From: Phytohalomonas tamaricis
Lineage (GTDB): Bacteria > Pseudomonadota > Gammaproteobacteria > Pseudomonadales > Halomonadaceae
Length of the DNA stretch: 64,000 nt
Direction: 5' to 3'
Assembly (NCBI RefSeq): GCF_003012345.1
Contig: NZ_PVRV01000023.1
Location: 186,001 to 250,000 of the forward strand
Below are positions 47,541 to 57,377 of this stretch, piece by piece; within the stretch, counting starts at the first letter, position 1; every line of letters starts with the position of its first letter. The notes beneath the pieces were generated by a model. The model was not told where the DNA came from, did not search any database, and worked only from the letters and a program-made list of their open reading frames with translations. The position numbers and the translations under genes are program-made.

Positions 47541-48146
47541 TCAGAGACGACCAGTAAGATGGGTTCGCTCTTCAGGCGTATTGATATTGGCAAACATGTC
47601 GGCATTATCAAACATTACCGCCACTTGGCGGTGGCGTGCATACCATCGGTTTATCTTACGCTCATCTGAGGCCAATAGGGCTTCCAGATCATCCACCAAT
47701 GCGGTTCTAATCAGCGCAATGACCGGATGATCACGGTCATGATCACATGCATAAGCAATATCCGCATGCTGGGTATCGACTGCTTGTGAAAGAGAAGTGA
47801 CGAGAGTATTGGGCAAAAGAGGTGTATCGCAAGGCACTACCAGCGTCCACGGCGTCCTAGACGCTTTCATTGCGCTATAGATACCCATCAAGGGGCCTTG
47901 AAAGCCTGCGTGAGCATCTTCAACCACCTCAACACCCAAGGCACGATATCGCTCCTGCGAGCGGTTGGCATTAATCAGCACATTATCGAGCTGGGTGCTT
48001 AAAAGACGAAGCATATGTTCGATCAAGGGACGTCCTTCAAAATCTACCCATCCCTTATCAACGCCTCCCATGCGGCGTCCCTGCCCGCCTGCCAGAATCA
48101 CACCGGTTATCTGATCACGCTGAACCTGTTGAGGCATATGTTCCAT
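47541..48146 (-). CDS. mobA: Molybdenum cofactor guanylyltransferase MobA
   Basis: A 201-residue nucleotidyltransferase that joins GMP to Mo-molybdopterin to give the bis-MGD cofactor of DMSO-reductase-family enzymes. ITGVILAGGQGRRMGGVDKGWVDFEGRPLIEHML is the GTP-binding signature, with LINANRSQERYRALGVEVVEDAHAGFQGPLMGI and LVVPCDTPLLP following. Starts at 48146, 48137 and a TTG at 48197 are all possible; the domain begins after the first two. It is the first gene of the operon, separated from mobB by 156 bp with no visible terminator. Confidence 0.94.
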   Translation of the reverse strand: MEHMPQQVQRDQITGVILAGGQGRRMGGVDKGWVDFEGRPLIEHMLRLLSTQLDNVLINANRSQERYRALGVEVVEDAHAGFQGPLMGIYSAMKASRTPWTLVVPCDTPLLPNTLVTSLSQAVDTQHADIAYACDHDRDHPVIALIRTALVDDLEALLASDERKINRWYARHRQVAVMFDNADMFANINTPEERTHLTGRL

Positions 48147-48272
48147 AGCCTGTAATGATAGGTGTTGTTTATCCAATCGCCCATTAACCACTGCCAATCG
48201 GCATCTTTAATGATGACTATTTTGAAATTAGCAAGAAGCCGTATTCGTGAATACTGAATAGTCGTCATTATA

Positions 48273-48298
48273 AAAAAAGCCCCTAAACAGGGGCCTTT
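48273..48298 (-). terminator. Intrinsic terminator after upp
   Basis: GCCCCT (48279-48284) pairs with AGGGGC (48289-48294), flanked by A and T runs, 20 bp past the upp stop, with T-run on the minus strand. Confidence 0.85.
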
Positions 48299-48315
48299 AC
48301 CTTATTAACTGAAAC

Positions 48316-48945
48316 TCAGCGCGTACCAAATATCTTATCGCCTGCATCGCCCAATCCTGGAACAATATAGCCATTTTTATCGAGCTTTTGGTCAACGGAA
48401 GCCGTATAAATATCAATATCAGGATGAGCCTTTTGTACGCGCTCAATGCCTTCAGGTGCCGCCACCAGTACAATAATCTTGATCTGTTGGCACCCCTTCG
48501 CCTTCAACATATCGAGCGTTGCTACCATCGAACCACCAGTCGCCAGCATGGGATCAATAACAAGTGCTAGACGTTCATCAAGGTCGCTGACGAATTTCTC
48601 AAAATAAGGTACTGGCTCCAGCGTTTCTTCGTCACGATATAACCCGACGACACTAATTCGCGCACTTGGCAGCAACGATGTCACACCATCAAGCATGCCA
48701 AGCCCTGCACGCAGAATCGGCACGATGGTCATTTTCTTGCCTTTGATATGCTCGATATCAACCGGAGCGCCACTCCATCCCTTAATCGTGGTCTTCTCCA
48801 ACTCCAGACCCTTGGTCGCTTCATAGGTCAATAGCGTAGCGACTTCTCCCGCGAGCTCACGGAAACTTTTAGTGCTAATCCCCGAAGCCCGCATCAAGCC
48901 CAACTTGTGCTTGACGAGAGGATGATTGATAGCGTGGACAGTCAT
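48316..48945 (-). CDS. upp: Uracil phosphoribosyltransferase
   Basis: A 209-residue enzyme converting uracil and PRPP to [15 protein letters not shown] at the N-terminus, [14 protein letters not shown], the PRPP loop [19 protein letters not shown] and the C-terminal [17 protein letters not shown] uracil-binding segment are all typical. Length is standard. It is monocistronic with its own terminator and neighbours ung, gpt and apt. Confidence 0.98.
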   Translation of the reverse strand: MTVHAINHPLVKHKLGLMRASGISTKSFRELAGEVATLLTYEATKGLELEKTTIKGWSGAPVDIEHIKGKKMTIVPILRAGLGMLDGVTSLLPSARISVVGLYRDEETLEPVPYFEKFVSDLDERLALVIDPMLATGGSMVATLDMLKAKGCQQIKIIVLVAAPEGIERVQKAHPDIDIYTASVDQKLDKNGYIVPGLGDAGDKIFGTR

Positions 48946-49185
48946 GACGGCAATTTCCTTGAGTAGAGCGGACCGCGATATTCAATAGTGTTCGAAGCGT
49001 ACGGATTTATCTCACCTGACGTAGACATCGCGGCAATGATAGGCAAATTGCGCGCTATTCTAGCCTTTACTGGTAAACAGGTTAAGGCCTGTCACCGCGC
49101 TTTGGTTGAATGAGACAGATGAATAAGCGGATATATGATACAGCCCCCTCATCAACCCACTTACCAACGCCGAGCGCACTCGCGC

Positions 49186-49884
49186 TTACTCCATAACATC
49201 GGGCGTCTCAGGCAATTGCCAATCAATGGGCATATGCCCCCTTGAGCTTAGAAATTCATTGGTCTTGGAGAAATGGCGACAACCTAGAAAACCACGATGG
49301 GCGGAAAGCGGCGAGGGATGCGGCGCATGAAGTACATGGTGGCGCTGACGATCCACAAAAGAAGCTTTCTTTTGTGCGTAGCTGCCCCACAGCAAAAATA
49401 CGACACCCTCACAGTGACGATTTATCGTTTCAATGGCTCGATCGGTAAACGTTTCCCATCCTCGTCCACGATGCGCGCCAGCATTACCTTGCTCTACCGT
49501 GAGCACACTATTGAGCAGCAAAACACCACGACGCGCCCAAGGTTCAAGAAAGCCATGCCTCACCGGCGCAAACGGGACATCGTCTGCTACCAGCTCTTTA
49601 TAGATATTGACCAGTGAGGGAGGGATTGCCACGCCCGGACGCACAGAAAAACACAATCCATGCGCCTGGTGAGGGCCGTGATAAGGGTCCTGGCCAAGAA
49701 TAACCACCCTAACGTCCTCCAAGGGCGTCAGCTCGAATGCACGAAACCAATCCTGCGAATGAGGGTATATCGTCTTGTGATTGTCCTTTTCAGCGCGCAA
49801 AAATGCCTTGAGCGCCTGCATATAAGGCTCATCAAACTCCTGCCCGAGATGGCGCGCCCAGCTGTCCGGCAAAGGCATACTCAT
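49186..49884 (-). CDS. ung: Uracil-DNA glycosylase
   Basis: A 232-residue family 1 UDG that removes uracil from DNA. The water-activating motif is in [24 protein letters not shown], and the leucine intercalation loop in [30 protein letters not shown] and [22 protein letters not shown] are conserved. The ATG at 49884 has GGGAG seven bases upstream. It ends 240 bp from upp; gpt lies 28 bp upstream, so it may be co-transcribed with gpt and apt. Confidence 0.98.
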   Translation of the reverse strand: MSMPLPDSWARHLGQEFDEPYMQALKAFLRAEKDNHKTIYPHSQDWFRAFELTPLEDVRVVILGQDPYHGPHQAHGLCFSVRPGVAIPPSLVNIYKELVADDVPFAPVRHGFLEPWARRGVLLLNSVLTVEQGNAGAHRGRGWETFTDRAIETINRHCEGVVFLLWGSYAQKKASFVDRQRHHVLHAPHPSPLSAHRGFLGCRHFSKTNEFLSSRGHMPIDWQLPETPDVME

Positions 49885-49912
49885 CGTGTGACTCCCTTCA
49901 CGCTCACGGTAA

Positions 49913-50401
49913 TTACTTCTGGCGTGACTTGAGCTGGTCGACTAACGGCTCCACGAAGGAAATGCCCATGTCCCAAGGAAACTGAATCCATGTGTCCTGC
50001 GAAATTTCTGTCAGATATTGATCAACAAGCGGTTTACCTTCCGGCTTGGCATAGATCGTGACGAAATTAGCCTTGGGTAACATTTCGCGTACGGCCCGTG
50101 CTGTCTTGCCGGTATCAACCAGATCATCGACTAAAAGCCAGTCCTCACCGTCATGATCGATTCCTTTCAGGACATTCACTTCATCCTGATCCATATAGTC
50201 ATAACTCTTGATACAAATCGTGTCGATCAACCTTACATTCAGCTCTCGAGCGATCAATGCTGCAGGAATCAATCCGCCCCGCGTAATCGCAATGATGCCT
50301 TTGTACTCACGCTCGATCAGGCGATGGCATAAGGCCCGCACATCACGATGAAGGCGGTCCCAGGAGATGGTGCAGTGTTGCTGATAGCGGTCAGCGCTCA
50401 T
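49913..50401 (-). CDS. gpt: Xanthine-guanine phosphoribosyltransferase
   Basis: A 162-residue type I phosphoribosyltransferase. [32 protein letters not shown] and the PRPP motif [37 protein letters not shown] match E. coli Gpt; [15 protein letters not shown] is the purine-binding end. It salvages guanine and xanthine. It lies between apt (50 bp upstream) and ung. Confidence 0.96.
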   Translation of the reverse strand: MSADRYQQHCTISWDRLHRDVRALCHRLIEREYKGIIAITRGGLIPAALIARELNVRLIDTICIKSYDYMDQDEVNVLKGIDHDGEDWLLVDDLVDTGKTARAVREMLPKANFVTIYAKPEGKPLVDQYLTEISQDTWIQFPWDMGISFVEPLVDQLKSRQK

Positions 50402-50451
50402 GATGCTTGCCTATATAGGAACAAACCCGCATGTCAGCGGGCCTGAAAGAA

Positions 50452-50997
50452 TTATTCGTTTTCAGTGAAAGAACAGACGGCAAAAACACTGTGCCCTTCG
50501 GCACGGATCTTCTCGGAACCGCCAATCTCAGGCAGGTCGATGATCGCTGCCGTTTCAACCACGTTACCGCCACTTCGACCAATCAGCTTGGCGGCGGCCA
50601 GCATAGTGCCACCGGTCGCGATCAGGTCATCCATGATCAGGATACGATCGCCTTCGCGAAACGCATCAGAGTGCAACTCCACCGTCGCCTCACCATATTC
50701 GAGCGTATAGGTTTCGCTAATGGTCTTGAACGGCAGCTTGCCTTTTTTACGTACCGGGACAAAGCTGCAGCCTAGCTCGTACGCTACCGGCGCCCCGATG
50801 ATAAAACCGCGTGCATCGATCGCCGCAATCGCATCGAGATCCATCTCTTGATAGCGATGCACGAAGCTATCGATCAGCTTGCGAAACGCGGCGCTGTTCT
50901 GCAGTACCGGCGTAATATCACGAAAGTTGACGCCAGGCTCTGGCCAGTCACGCACGGTTCGAATGACGGACTTGATGTAATCGCCATAGATACTCAT
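50452..50997 (-). CDS. apt: Adenine phosphoribosyltransferase
   Basis: A 181-residue enzyme making AMP from adenine and [27 protein letters not shown] and [33 protein letters not shown] are signature blocks; the PRPP loop is [19 protein letters not shown]. The ATG at 50997 has AAGGAAG upstream. With gpt it forms a short salvage cluster that complements PpnN. Confidence 0.97.
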   Translation of the reverse strand: MSIYGDYIKSVIRTVRDWPEPGVNFRDITPVLQNSAAFRKLIDSFVHRYQEMDLDAIAAIDARGFIIGAPVAYELGCSFVPVRKKGKLPFKTISETYTLEYGEATVELHSDAFREGDRILIMDDLIATGGTMLAAAKLIGRSGGNVVETAAIIDLPEIGGSEKIRAEGHSVFAVCSFTENE

Positions 50998-51235
50998 CAA
51001 TGGGCTTCCTTGGAAACAGAAAAATGGCGCAACCGACGCCAGCCGGAACGCCTATCGATCATTAACGCCTGCCGATGAAGCAATGCGTTTCGTAACTGCC
51101 ACGCTCAGGATACGCCTTGCGCCAGTCATATAGACTATCGCGGGAGCGCAAAAGGCGCTCATGTTACCCAATGAGAAAAAGGGAATCGAGCCTAGCGCAT
51201 CATTCAAGCCCCATTAGGCACCTTAAGCATTGAAC

Positions 51236-51850
51236 TTATACGTGGTGACGACTCGCCAATACTCTTTCCACGGTTTCGACAATTGCTTGCGTCTGCGGAT
51301 CAACCTCAATGTTGACCATGCTTCCCTTTTCACGCTCACCCAGCGTAGTACGCGCCAGTGTTTCGGGAATCAGATTGACACAGAAACGGTTTTCCTCGGC
51401 TGCACCGATCGTCAGGCTGATCCCATCAATACCAATGTAGCCCTTCTCGAAAACAAATCGCATGTACTGTGACGGCATTTCGAACCACAAGCGGCGATTA
51501 TTAGGCGCAACGTCAATAGACGTCACCTTGGCCATGCAGATGACATGACCCGACATGGCATGGCCACCAATCTCATCGCCGAACCGAGCCGCTCGCTCAA
51601 TATTGATGTTATCGCCCACGTCAAGTTCACCGAGATTGGTTAAACGTAGGGTTTCTCGCATCAGATCGAAGCTGACCCGATTGCCCTCTACAGCAGTGAC
51701 CGTCAGACAGCATCCGTTATGGGCGACAGAAGCGCCTAACTCAAGGCCATTAAGCATATGAGACGGCATTTCAATCACATGGGTTCGAAATGCTTCCTTC
51801 TCCTCAATGGCAACCAGTGTTGCCATACCCTGCACGATACCCGTAAACAT
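51236..51850 (-). CDS. ribE: Riboflavin synthase, alpha chain
   Basis: A 204-residue enzyme that dismutates 6,7-dimethyl-8-ribityllumazine to riboflavin. The start MFTGIVQGMATLVAIEEKE is diagnostic. Two tandem lumazine-binding domains are visible (about 1-97 and 98-204), the first with VAHNGCCLTVTAV and the second with IGIDGISLTIGAAEENRFCVNLIPETLARTTL. It is monocistronic and divergent from metN; no FMN riboswitch core was recognised before it. Confidence 0.97.
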   Translation of the reverse strand: MFTGIVQGMATLVAIEEKEAFRTHVIEMPSHMLNGLELGASVAHNGCCLTVTAVEGNRVSFDLMRETLRLTNLGELDVGDNINIERAARFGDEIGGHAMSGHVICMAKVTSIDVAPNNRRLWFEMPSQYMRFVFEKGYIGIDGISLTIGAAEENRFCVNLIPETLARTTLGEREKGSMVNIEVDPQTQAIVETVERVLASRHHV

Positions 51851-51964
51851 ATATTCTCCCTGACTCGCTGAGGCGCCTTAACAAAGGATTTCATGGCATA
51901 ATCGTATTTTTTCAGTCTATTTTCCTGCCTATAACCTATATAGGCAAATCTTATGCCAGTCGCG

Positions 51965-51993
51965 TTGACAGTTTCAAAACCGATACATAAAAT
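51965..51993 (+). promoter_or_regulatory. Sigma-70 promoter of metNIQ
   Basis: TTGACA (51965-51970), a 17-base spacer and TAAAAT (51988-51993). The -35 is perfect and the -10 has one mismatch. Transcription would start near 52000, just before the riboswitch. Confidence 0.8.
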
Positions 51994-52007
51994 ACGCCCA
52001 AATTCGT

Positions 52008-52064
52008 TTGGCGCCGATTTGAACCCGGATTGCGGGCGCCTTAGCAAGTTCCGCTAAAAGGGTG
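52008..52064 (+). promoter_or_regulatory. SAM-II riboswitch aptamer
   Basis: The sequence follows the SAM-II (metA-type) aptamer closely. P1 is GGCGCC (52010-52015) with GGCGCC (52035-52040). Between them lie GATTTGA and ACCC, then GGATTGC. After P1 comes GCTAAAA (52053-52059), the conserved ligand-contact strand, then GGGT (52060-52063), which can pair with ACCC (52023-52026) as the pseudoknot helix. The crystallised Sargasso Sea aptamer has the same order: GCGC-UGAUUU-AACC, AUUGC, GCGC, GCUAAAAAGGG. It lies just after a strong promoter and before a terminator and a methionine transporter operon, exactly the expected context. Confidence 0.87.
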
Positions 52065-52079
52065 TGTCCAGCGTTGACA

Positions 52080-52104
52080 GCCACCCACCCGGGTGGCTTT
52101 TTTT
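52080..52104 (+). terminator. Riboswitch-linked intrinsic terminator before metN
   Basis: GCCACCC (52080-52086) and GGGTGGC (52091-52097) form a GC-rich stem on a 4-base loop followed by seven T. It lies 50 bp before the metN start, in the transcribed leader. The GGGTG at 52060-52064 can pair with CACCC at 52082-52086, so aptamer folding and terminator folding may be mutually linked. Confidence 0.88.
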
Positions 52105-52153
52105 AGCTTACCCTGTCCGCAATCGGTCTCGGCCCATAAAACCCGAGCCAGTC

Positions 52154-53197
52154 ATGATCAAGCTTGAAAACGTCTCCAAAATCTATGGTCAAGGCAGCGG
52201 CGCTGTACATGCGCTGAAACCTGTCGACCTGCATGTCCCTAAAGGCAGCATTACCGGTGTCATCGGCACGTCCGGCGCAGGCAAGAGTACGCTGATCCGC
52301 TGCGTCAACCTGCTCGAACGCCCCAGCACAGGCCGAGTTCTTGTTGATGAACAGGATTTGACCGCGCTAAGCGAATCCGGACTGCGCAAGGCCCGCCATG
52401 ACATCGGCATGATATTCCAGCATTTCAACCTGCTCAGTTCACGCACCGTGTTTGCTAACGTTGCCTTGCCTCTGGAACTGATGGGCATCACTAAACGTGA
52501 CATTCGTGACCGTGTTCTACCGCTGCTCGAACTAACCGGGCTCTCCGACAAAGCCGCCAGCTATCCTGCCGAACTCTCCGGTGGGCAGAAACAGCGCGTG
52601 GCGATCGCCCGTGCGCTGGCCAGTCGCCCCAAGGTATTGCTATGTGACGAAGCGACATCGGCTCTTGATCCTCAGACCACCGCCTCGATTCTCACCCTGC
52701 TGCGTGATATCAATACCCAGCTCGGTCTGACCATCCTGCTTATCACCCACGAGATGGAAGTGGTCAAGACTATCTGCGATCAGGTGGCTTTGATAGCCAA
52801 TGGTGAACTGGTCGAAACCGCTGAGGTCGGTGACTTCTTCACTGCACCTCGCACTCAGCTAGGACGCACCTTCCTAAATGATTATCTAGAGCTCGAACCG
52901 CCGCGTAACTTGCTTGAGCGTCTGCTTGAAGCGCCTGGCGAGCGTACTCATCCGATTGTACGGTTGGCATTTCGCGGTGATACGGCGTCAGCTCCGATCA
53001 TTTCTCGGCTGTCACGTGAGTTCGATATCGAAGTCAGCATTCTCGAGGCACGTATCGAAGACATTCAAGGACGTACGCTGGGCCTGATGATTGCTGAGCT
53101 CATGGGGCCGACAGCCATCACTCAAGACGTTCTGACATTTTTAAACAAACTCGATCTTCACGTGGAGGTGCTCGGTCATGTCCAGCGCAATGATTGA
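52154..53197 (+). CDS. metN: Methionine ABC transporter, ATP-binding protein
   Basis: A 347-residue ABC ATPase driving uptake of methionine. Walker A is [18 protein letters not shown], the signature [16 protein letters not shown], Walker [15 protein letters not shown]-loop LLITHEME. The C-terminal NIL domain (about 265-345: [38 protein letters not shown]) binds methionine and mediates transinhibition. The ATG at 52154 is the family start; frames opening upstream lie in the leader RNA. It overlaps metI by 20 bp. Confidence 0.97.
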   Translation: MIKLENVSKIYGQGSGAVHALKPVDLHVPKGSITGVIGTSGAGKSTLIRCVNLLERPSTGRVLVDEQDLTALSESGLRKARHDIGMIFQHFNLLSSRTVFANVALPLELMGITKRDIRDRVLPLLELTGLSDKAASYPAELSGGQKQRVAIARALASRPKVLLCDEATSALDPQTTASILTLLRDINTQLGLTILLITHEMEVVKTICDQVALIANGELVETAEVGDFFTAPRTQLGRTFLNDYLELEPPRNLLERLLEAPGERTHPIVRLAFRGDTASAPIISRLSREFDIEVSILEARIEDIQGRTLGLMIAELMGPTAITQDVLTFLNKLDLHVEVLGHVQRND

Positions 53198-53831
53198 ACG
53201 CATCTGGAATTCCATTTTCGAGACGCTCTACATGGTGGCCGTTAGTGGCCTGATTTCAATCGCCATTGGCGTTGCGCTAGGCGTGGCACTTTATGTCACT
53301 CGCCCCCGCCAGATTCTGGCCATGCCGGCGTTGAATTCCGTGCTGAGCATTATCGTTAACGTTGGACGCTCCGTGCCCTTCATTATCCTGGCGTTGGCGA
53401 TCGTGCCATTCACGAAATTGCTGGTCGGTTCGTTCATTGGCAATACGGCCGCTATTGTCCCGCTCACCATCGCCGCTATTCCCTTCGTTGCCCGCCTGAT
53501 CGAAGGCGCGCTGAATGAAGTCCAGCCCGGCCTGATTGAAGCGGCCCAATCGATGGGAGCCACGCCGCGTCAGATCATCACCAAGGTGCTTTTGCCGGAA
53601 GCTCGTGGCGGTATCATAACCGGCGTGACGATAACGTTTATCGCATTGATCGGCTATTCGGCCATGGCGGGTGCTGTTGGCGCGGGCGGGCTCGGCGCCA
53701 TCGCAATCAACTATGGTTATAACCGCTATAACTCTCTGGTGATGCTGATCACTGTAGCGATCATGGTCGTTCTCGTTCAGGGTATTCAAATGCTGGGCGA
53801 TTATCTGGTGCGACGCGCCAACCATAAATGA
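53178..53831 (+). CDS. metI: Methionine ABC transporter, permease
   Basis: A 217-residue inner-membrane permease with five hydrophobic segments. [37 protein letters not shown] and the ABC-interaction EAA loop (EGALNEVQPGLIEAAQSMGATPRQIITKVLLPEA) are typical of MetI. The ATG at 53178 follows GGAGGT inside the metN end. Confidence 0.97.
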   Translation: MSSAMIERIWNSIFETLYMVAVSGLISIAIGVALGVALYVTRPRQILAMPALNSVLSIIVNVGRSVPFIILALAIVPFTKLLVGSFIGNTAAIVPLTIAAIPFVARLIEGALNEVQPGLIEAAQSMGATPRQIITKVLLPEARGGIITGVTITFIALIGYSAMAGAVGAGGLGAIAINYGYNRYNSLVMLITVAIMVVLVQGIQMLGDYLVRRANHK

Positions 53832-53905
53832 CCCAATAGGCAGGCCTCCGCTTTTGCGGAAATCATTCAAGGTAACGCGCTCACGCGCATCAAAAGGGAA
53901 AATGC

Positions 53906-54739
53906 ATGAAGACATTAGCTCAAATAGCACGCCCGCTTCGCCTCGCCGGCGCCGCTGCACTGATCGCGGGCGCGGGTCTGCTGGCAGGCTGCGGTGACAA
54001 GGGCACTGAAGACACCAATACTGTCAAGGTCGGTACTATCGCTGGTCCAGAAACCGAACTAATGGAAGTAGCCAAGCAGGTCGCCAAGGAAAAGTACGAC
54101 CTTAATGTCGACATCGTCGAGTTCAACGACTATGTCTCGCCTAACATGGCACTCGCTGACGGCAGCATTGATGCCAATGCCTATCAGCATGCCCCTTATA
54201 TGGAAAGCATGGTCAAGGATCGTGGCTTCAAGTTCGCGATCGCAGGCAAGACCTTCGTCTATCCGATCGGCGCCTACTCCAAGCGCTTCGATAGCGTCGA
54301 CCAGCTGCCGCAAGGTGCCAGCATTGCGCTGCCCAATGATCCTTCCAACGAAGCACGTTCACTGCTGCTGATGGACAAGGAAGGCCTCATCACGCTCAAA
54401 GATGATCAGAACGCGACCGCCACGCTGGATGATATCGCTGAAAACCCGCATGATTTCCAGTTCAAGGAAATTGATGCCGCTCAGCTGCCGCGCGCGCTGG
54501 ACGATGTTGACCTCGCCTTCATCAACAATACCTTCGCCCAGCCGGCCGGCTTGAGTCTCAGCGAAGATGCGCTGATCAAGGAAGGCCCTGATTCGCCCTA
54601 CACCAACCTGATTGTGGTGCGCGAAGGCGACGAGAACAAAGAGAACATCACCCATCTGGTCGAGGCTTTCCAGACCGATGCCGTCGCGGATAAGGCTAAG
54701 GAACTTTTCCAGGAAGCGGCCGTTCCCGGCTGGAAATAA
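53906..54739 (+). CDS. metQ: Methionine-binding lipoprotein MetQ
   Basis: A 277-residue NlpA/MetQ-type binding protein. The signal peptide ends in a lipobox (LLAGC, Cys about 29). VKVGTIAGPETELMEVAKQVAKEKYDLNVDIVEFNDYVSPNMALADGSIDANAYQH is the family block; ENKENITHLVEAFQTDAV and the C-terminal VPGWK end are conserved. It delivers D- and L-methionine to MetNI. A terminator follows. Confidence 0.97.
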   Translation: MKTLAQIARPLRLAGAAALIAGAGLLAGCGDKGTEDTNTVKVGTIAGPETELMEVAKQVAKEKYDLNVDIVEFNDYVSPNMALADGSIDANAYQHAPYMESMVKDRGFKFAIAGKTFVYPIGAYSKRFDSVDQLPQGASIALPNDPSNEARSLLLMDKEGLITLKDDQNATATLDDIAENPHDFQFKEIDAAQLPRALDDVDLAFINNTFAQPAGLSLSEDALIKEGPDSPYTNLIVVREGDENKENITHLVEAFQTDAVADKAKELFQEAAVPGWK

Positions 54740-54769
54740 TTTCCGACGAGAATGAGCATTTTTTCACGG

Positions 54770-54790
54770 GGCCGGCACAGCCGGCCTTTT
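54770..54790 (+). terminator. Intrinsic terminator after metQ
   Basis: GGCCGGC (54770-54776) and GCCGGCC (54780-54786) with a 3-base loop, followed by TTTT, 31 bp after the stop. Confidence 0.88.
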
Positions 54791-54815
54791 GCTTTCCACT
54801 AAGAGTTCAAACCTG

Positions 54816-55271
54816 ATGACCGATTATGCTCTGCTTGGCCGCCAGCTCGAGATGCTGCTCGATACCCGTGATTGGATCACTAATGCGGCCCAAACGGCGG
54901 CCTTCATCAATGAGCAGATTCCTGACCTGAACTGGGCTGGTTTTTATCTTCACCGCCAGCCACAAACACTGCTGCTCGGCCCCTTCCAGGGCAAGCCGGC
55001 CTGTAACCCGATTCCTTTCGATAAAGGCGTTTGTGGCGCTGCTGCGCGTACCCGGCAGACCCAACGTGTAGCAGACGTTCATGCCTTTCCCGGCCACATT
55101 GCCTGCGACGCTGCATCGCGTGCCGAACTGGTCGTACCGTTGATCGTCAACGATGAGGTCTGGGGAGTACTGGATATGGATAGTCCACAACCGAATCGCT
55201 TCAGCGCAGAAGATCAATCCGGCATTGAGGCACTGTGTCGCATCTTTATTGCTGCGACTGATTTTACATAA
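54816..55271 (+). CDS. msrC: Free methionine-(R)-sulfoxide reductase (GAF domain)
   Basis: A 151-residue fRMsr, which reduces free methionine-R-sulfoxide. It is one GAF domain with WAGFYLHRQPQTLLLGPFQGKPACNPIPFDKGVCGAAARTRQTQRVADVHAFPGHIACDAASRAELVVPL; the three cysteines (in PACNP, GVCGA and IACDA) are the conserved catalytic and resolving residues. The ATG at 54816 matches the family; the upstream in-frame TTG lies in the metQ terminator tail. Its position after metNIQ makes biological sense: import and repair of methionine. Confidence 0.95.
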   Translation: MTDYALLGRQLEMLLDTRDWITNAAQTAAFINEQIPDLNWAGFYLHRQPQTLLLGPFQGKPACNPIPFDKGVCGAAARTRQTQRVADVHAFPGHIACDAASRAELVVPLIVNDEVWGVLDMDSPQPNRFSAEDQSGIEALCRIFIAATDFT

Positions 55272-55294
55272 ATCAGCACAATAGCCGGAAAAAC

Positions 55295-55323
55295 AAAAAC
55301 CTCACCATTGGGCGAGGTTTTTT
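55295..55323. terminator. Bidirectional terminator between msrC and tRNA-Val genes
   Basis: AAAAACCTC (55295-55303) pairs with GAGGTTTTT (55314-55322), with T-run on the plus strand and TTTTTGTTTTT on the minus strand. It can stop msrC transcripts and the tRNA transcript from the other side. Confidence 0.85.
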
Positions 55324-55344
55324 AAAAGCGCTTTGCTTTAAAAC

Positions 55345-55421
55345 TGGTAGGACCGAGCGGATTTGAACCGCTGACCTCCACGATGTCAACGTGGCGCTCT
55401 AACCAACTGAGCTACGGTCCT
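55345..55421 (-). tRNA. tRNA-Val (GAC), second copy
   Basis: A 77-nt minus-strand cloverleaf including encoded CCA: acceptor AGGACCG/CGGTCCT, D-arm GCTC...GAGC, anticodon stem CCACG/CGTGG with loop TTGACAT (anticodon GAC, reading GUC valine codons), T-arm AGCGG-TTCAAAT-CCGCT. It is identical to the copy at 55460-55536 and lies 38 nt downstream of it. Confidence 0.97.
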
Positions 55422-55459
55422 AGAGCATCACAAGAGCAGTTCACAGCTAGGGTAAATAT

Positions 55460-55536
55460 GGTAGGACCGAGCGGATTTGAACCGCTGACCTCCACGATGT
55501 CAACGTGGCGCTCTAACCAACTGAGCTACGGTCCTG
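55460..55536 (-). tRNA. tRNA-Val (GAC), first copy
   Basis: Identical in sequence to the neighbouring copy, with encoded CCA. It is the promoter-proximal gene of the tandem pair. Confidence 0.97.
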
Positions 55537-55574
55537 CACTTCTGCGTAAGGTCTGCCCTTATCAACGCTGCGCT

Positions 55575-55602
55575 ATTGTACTGATTCGTTTGAAGATTGC
55601 AA
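55575..55602 (-). promoter_or_regulatory. Promoter of the tandem tRNA-Val genes
   Basis: On the minus strand TTGCAA (55602-55597), a 16-base spacer and TACAAT (55580-55575), followed by a GC-rich discriminator (AGCGCAGCG) as in stringently controlled stable RNA promoters. The start would fall about 30 bases before the first tRNA. Confidence 0.65.
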
Positions 55603-55737
55603 CTGCGCGGCAACGAAATTCCCCCTATGGACACTGATACCATTCATGGCGTAGCCCAAAGGAGAAAGACCGATGCTTGGCGACACAGGGCTCGGCGCCA
55701 TTTTACACCAAGCCAAGCCCTTGCCGGCTTACACCAC

Positions 55738-57249
<1,512 letters not shown>

Positions 57250-57377
57250 TTAGCCATGAAGATCAGCAATTTTCACCTCAGCCGAACAGAAAACGCTGGA
57301 TAGCGTTTCAGTCAGAACATCGACTTTGATGTCGGTATCAGCTCAGGTCGGTTTGCATAAAGAAAGGGTGATGCCCG

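Larger units (their letters stand above)
51851..52153. other. ribE / metN intergenic region with a long met leader
   Basis: About 300 bp. The metN side holds, in order, a strong sigma-70 promoter, a SAM-II riboswitch and an intrinsic terminator (separate entries), then about 50 bp to the metN start. The ribE side holds its promoter and ribosome-binding site. Confidence 0.7.

Noticed and set aside
52064-52153. In-frame N-terminal extension of metN
   Set aside because: It would be translated from the riboswitch/terminator leader and has no resemblance to MetN.
53277-53960. Long minus-strand open frame across metI and the start of metQ
   Set aside because: It is rich in His, Arg and Asp in the way typical of antisense shadows of membrane-protein genes, and metI/metQ are certain.
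55345-55536. Reading the tandem tRNAs as tRNA-Asp (GTC)
   Set aside because: In the transcribed (minus) orientation the anticodon loop is TTGACAT, so the anticodon is GAC (valine); GTC appears only if the strand is misread.
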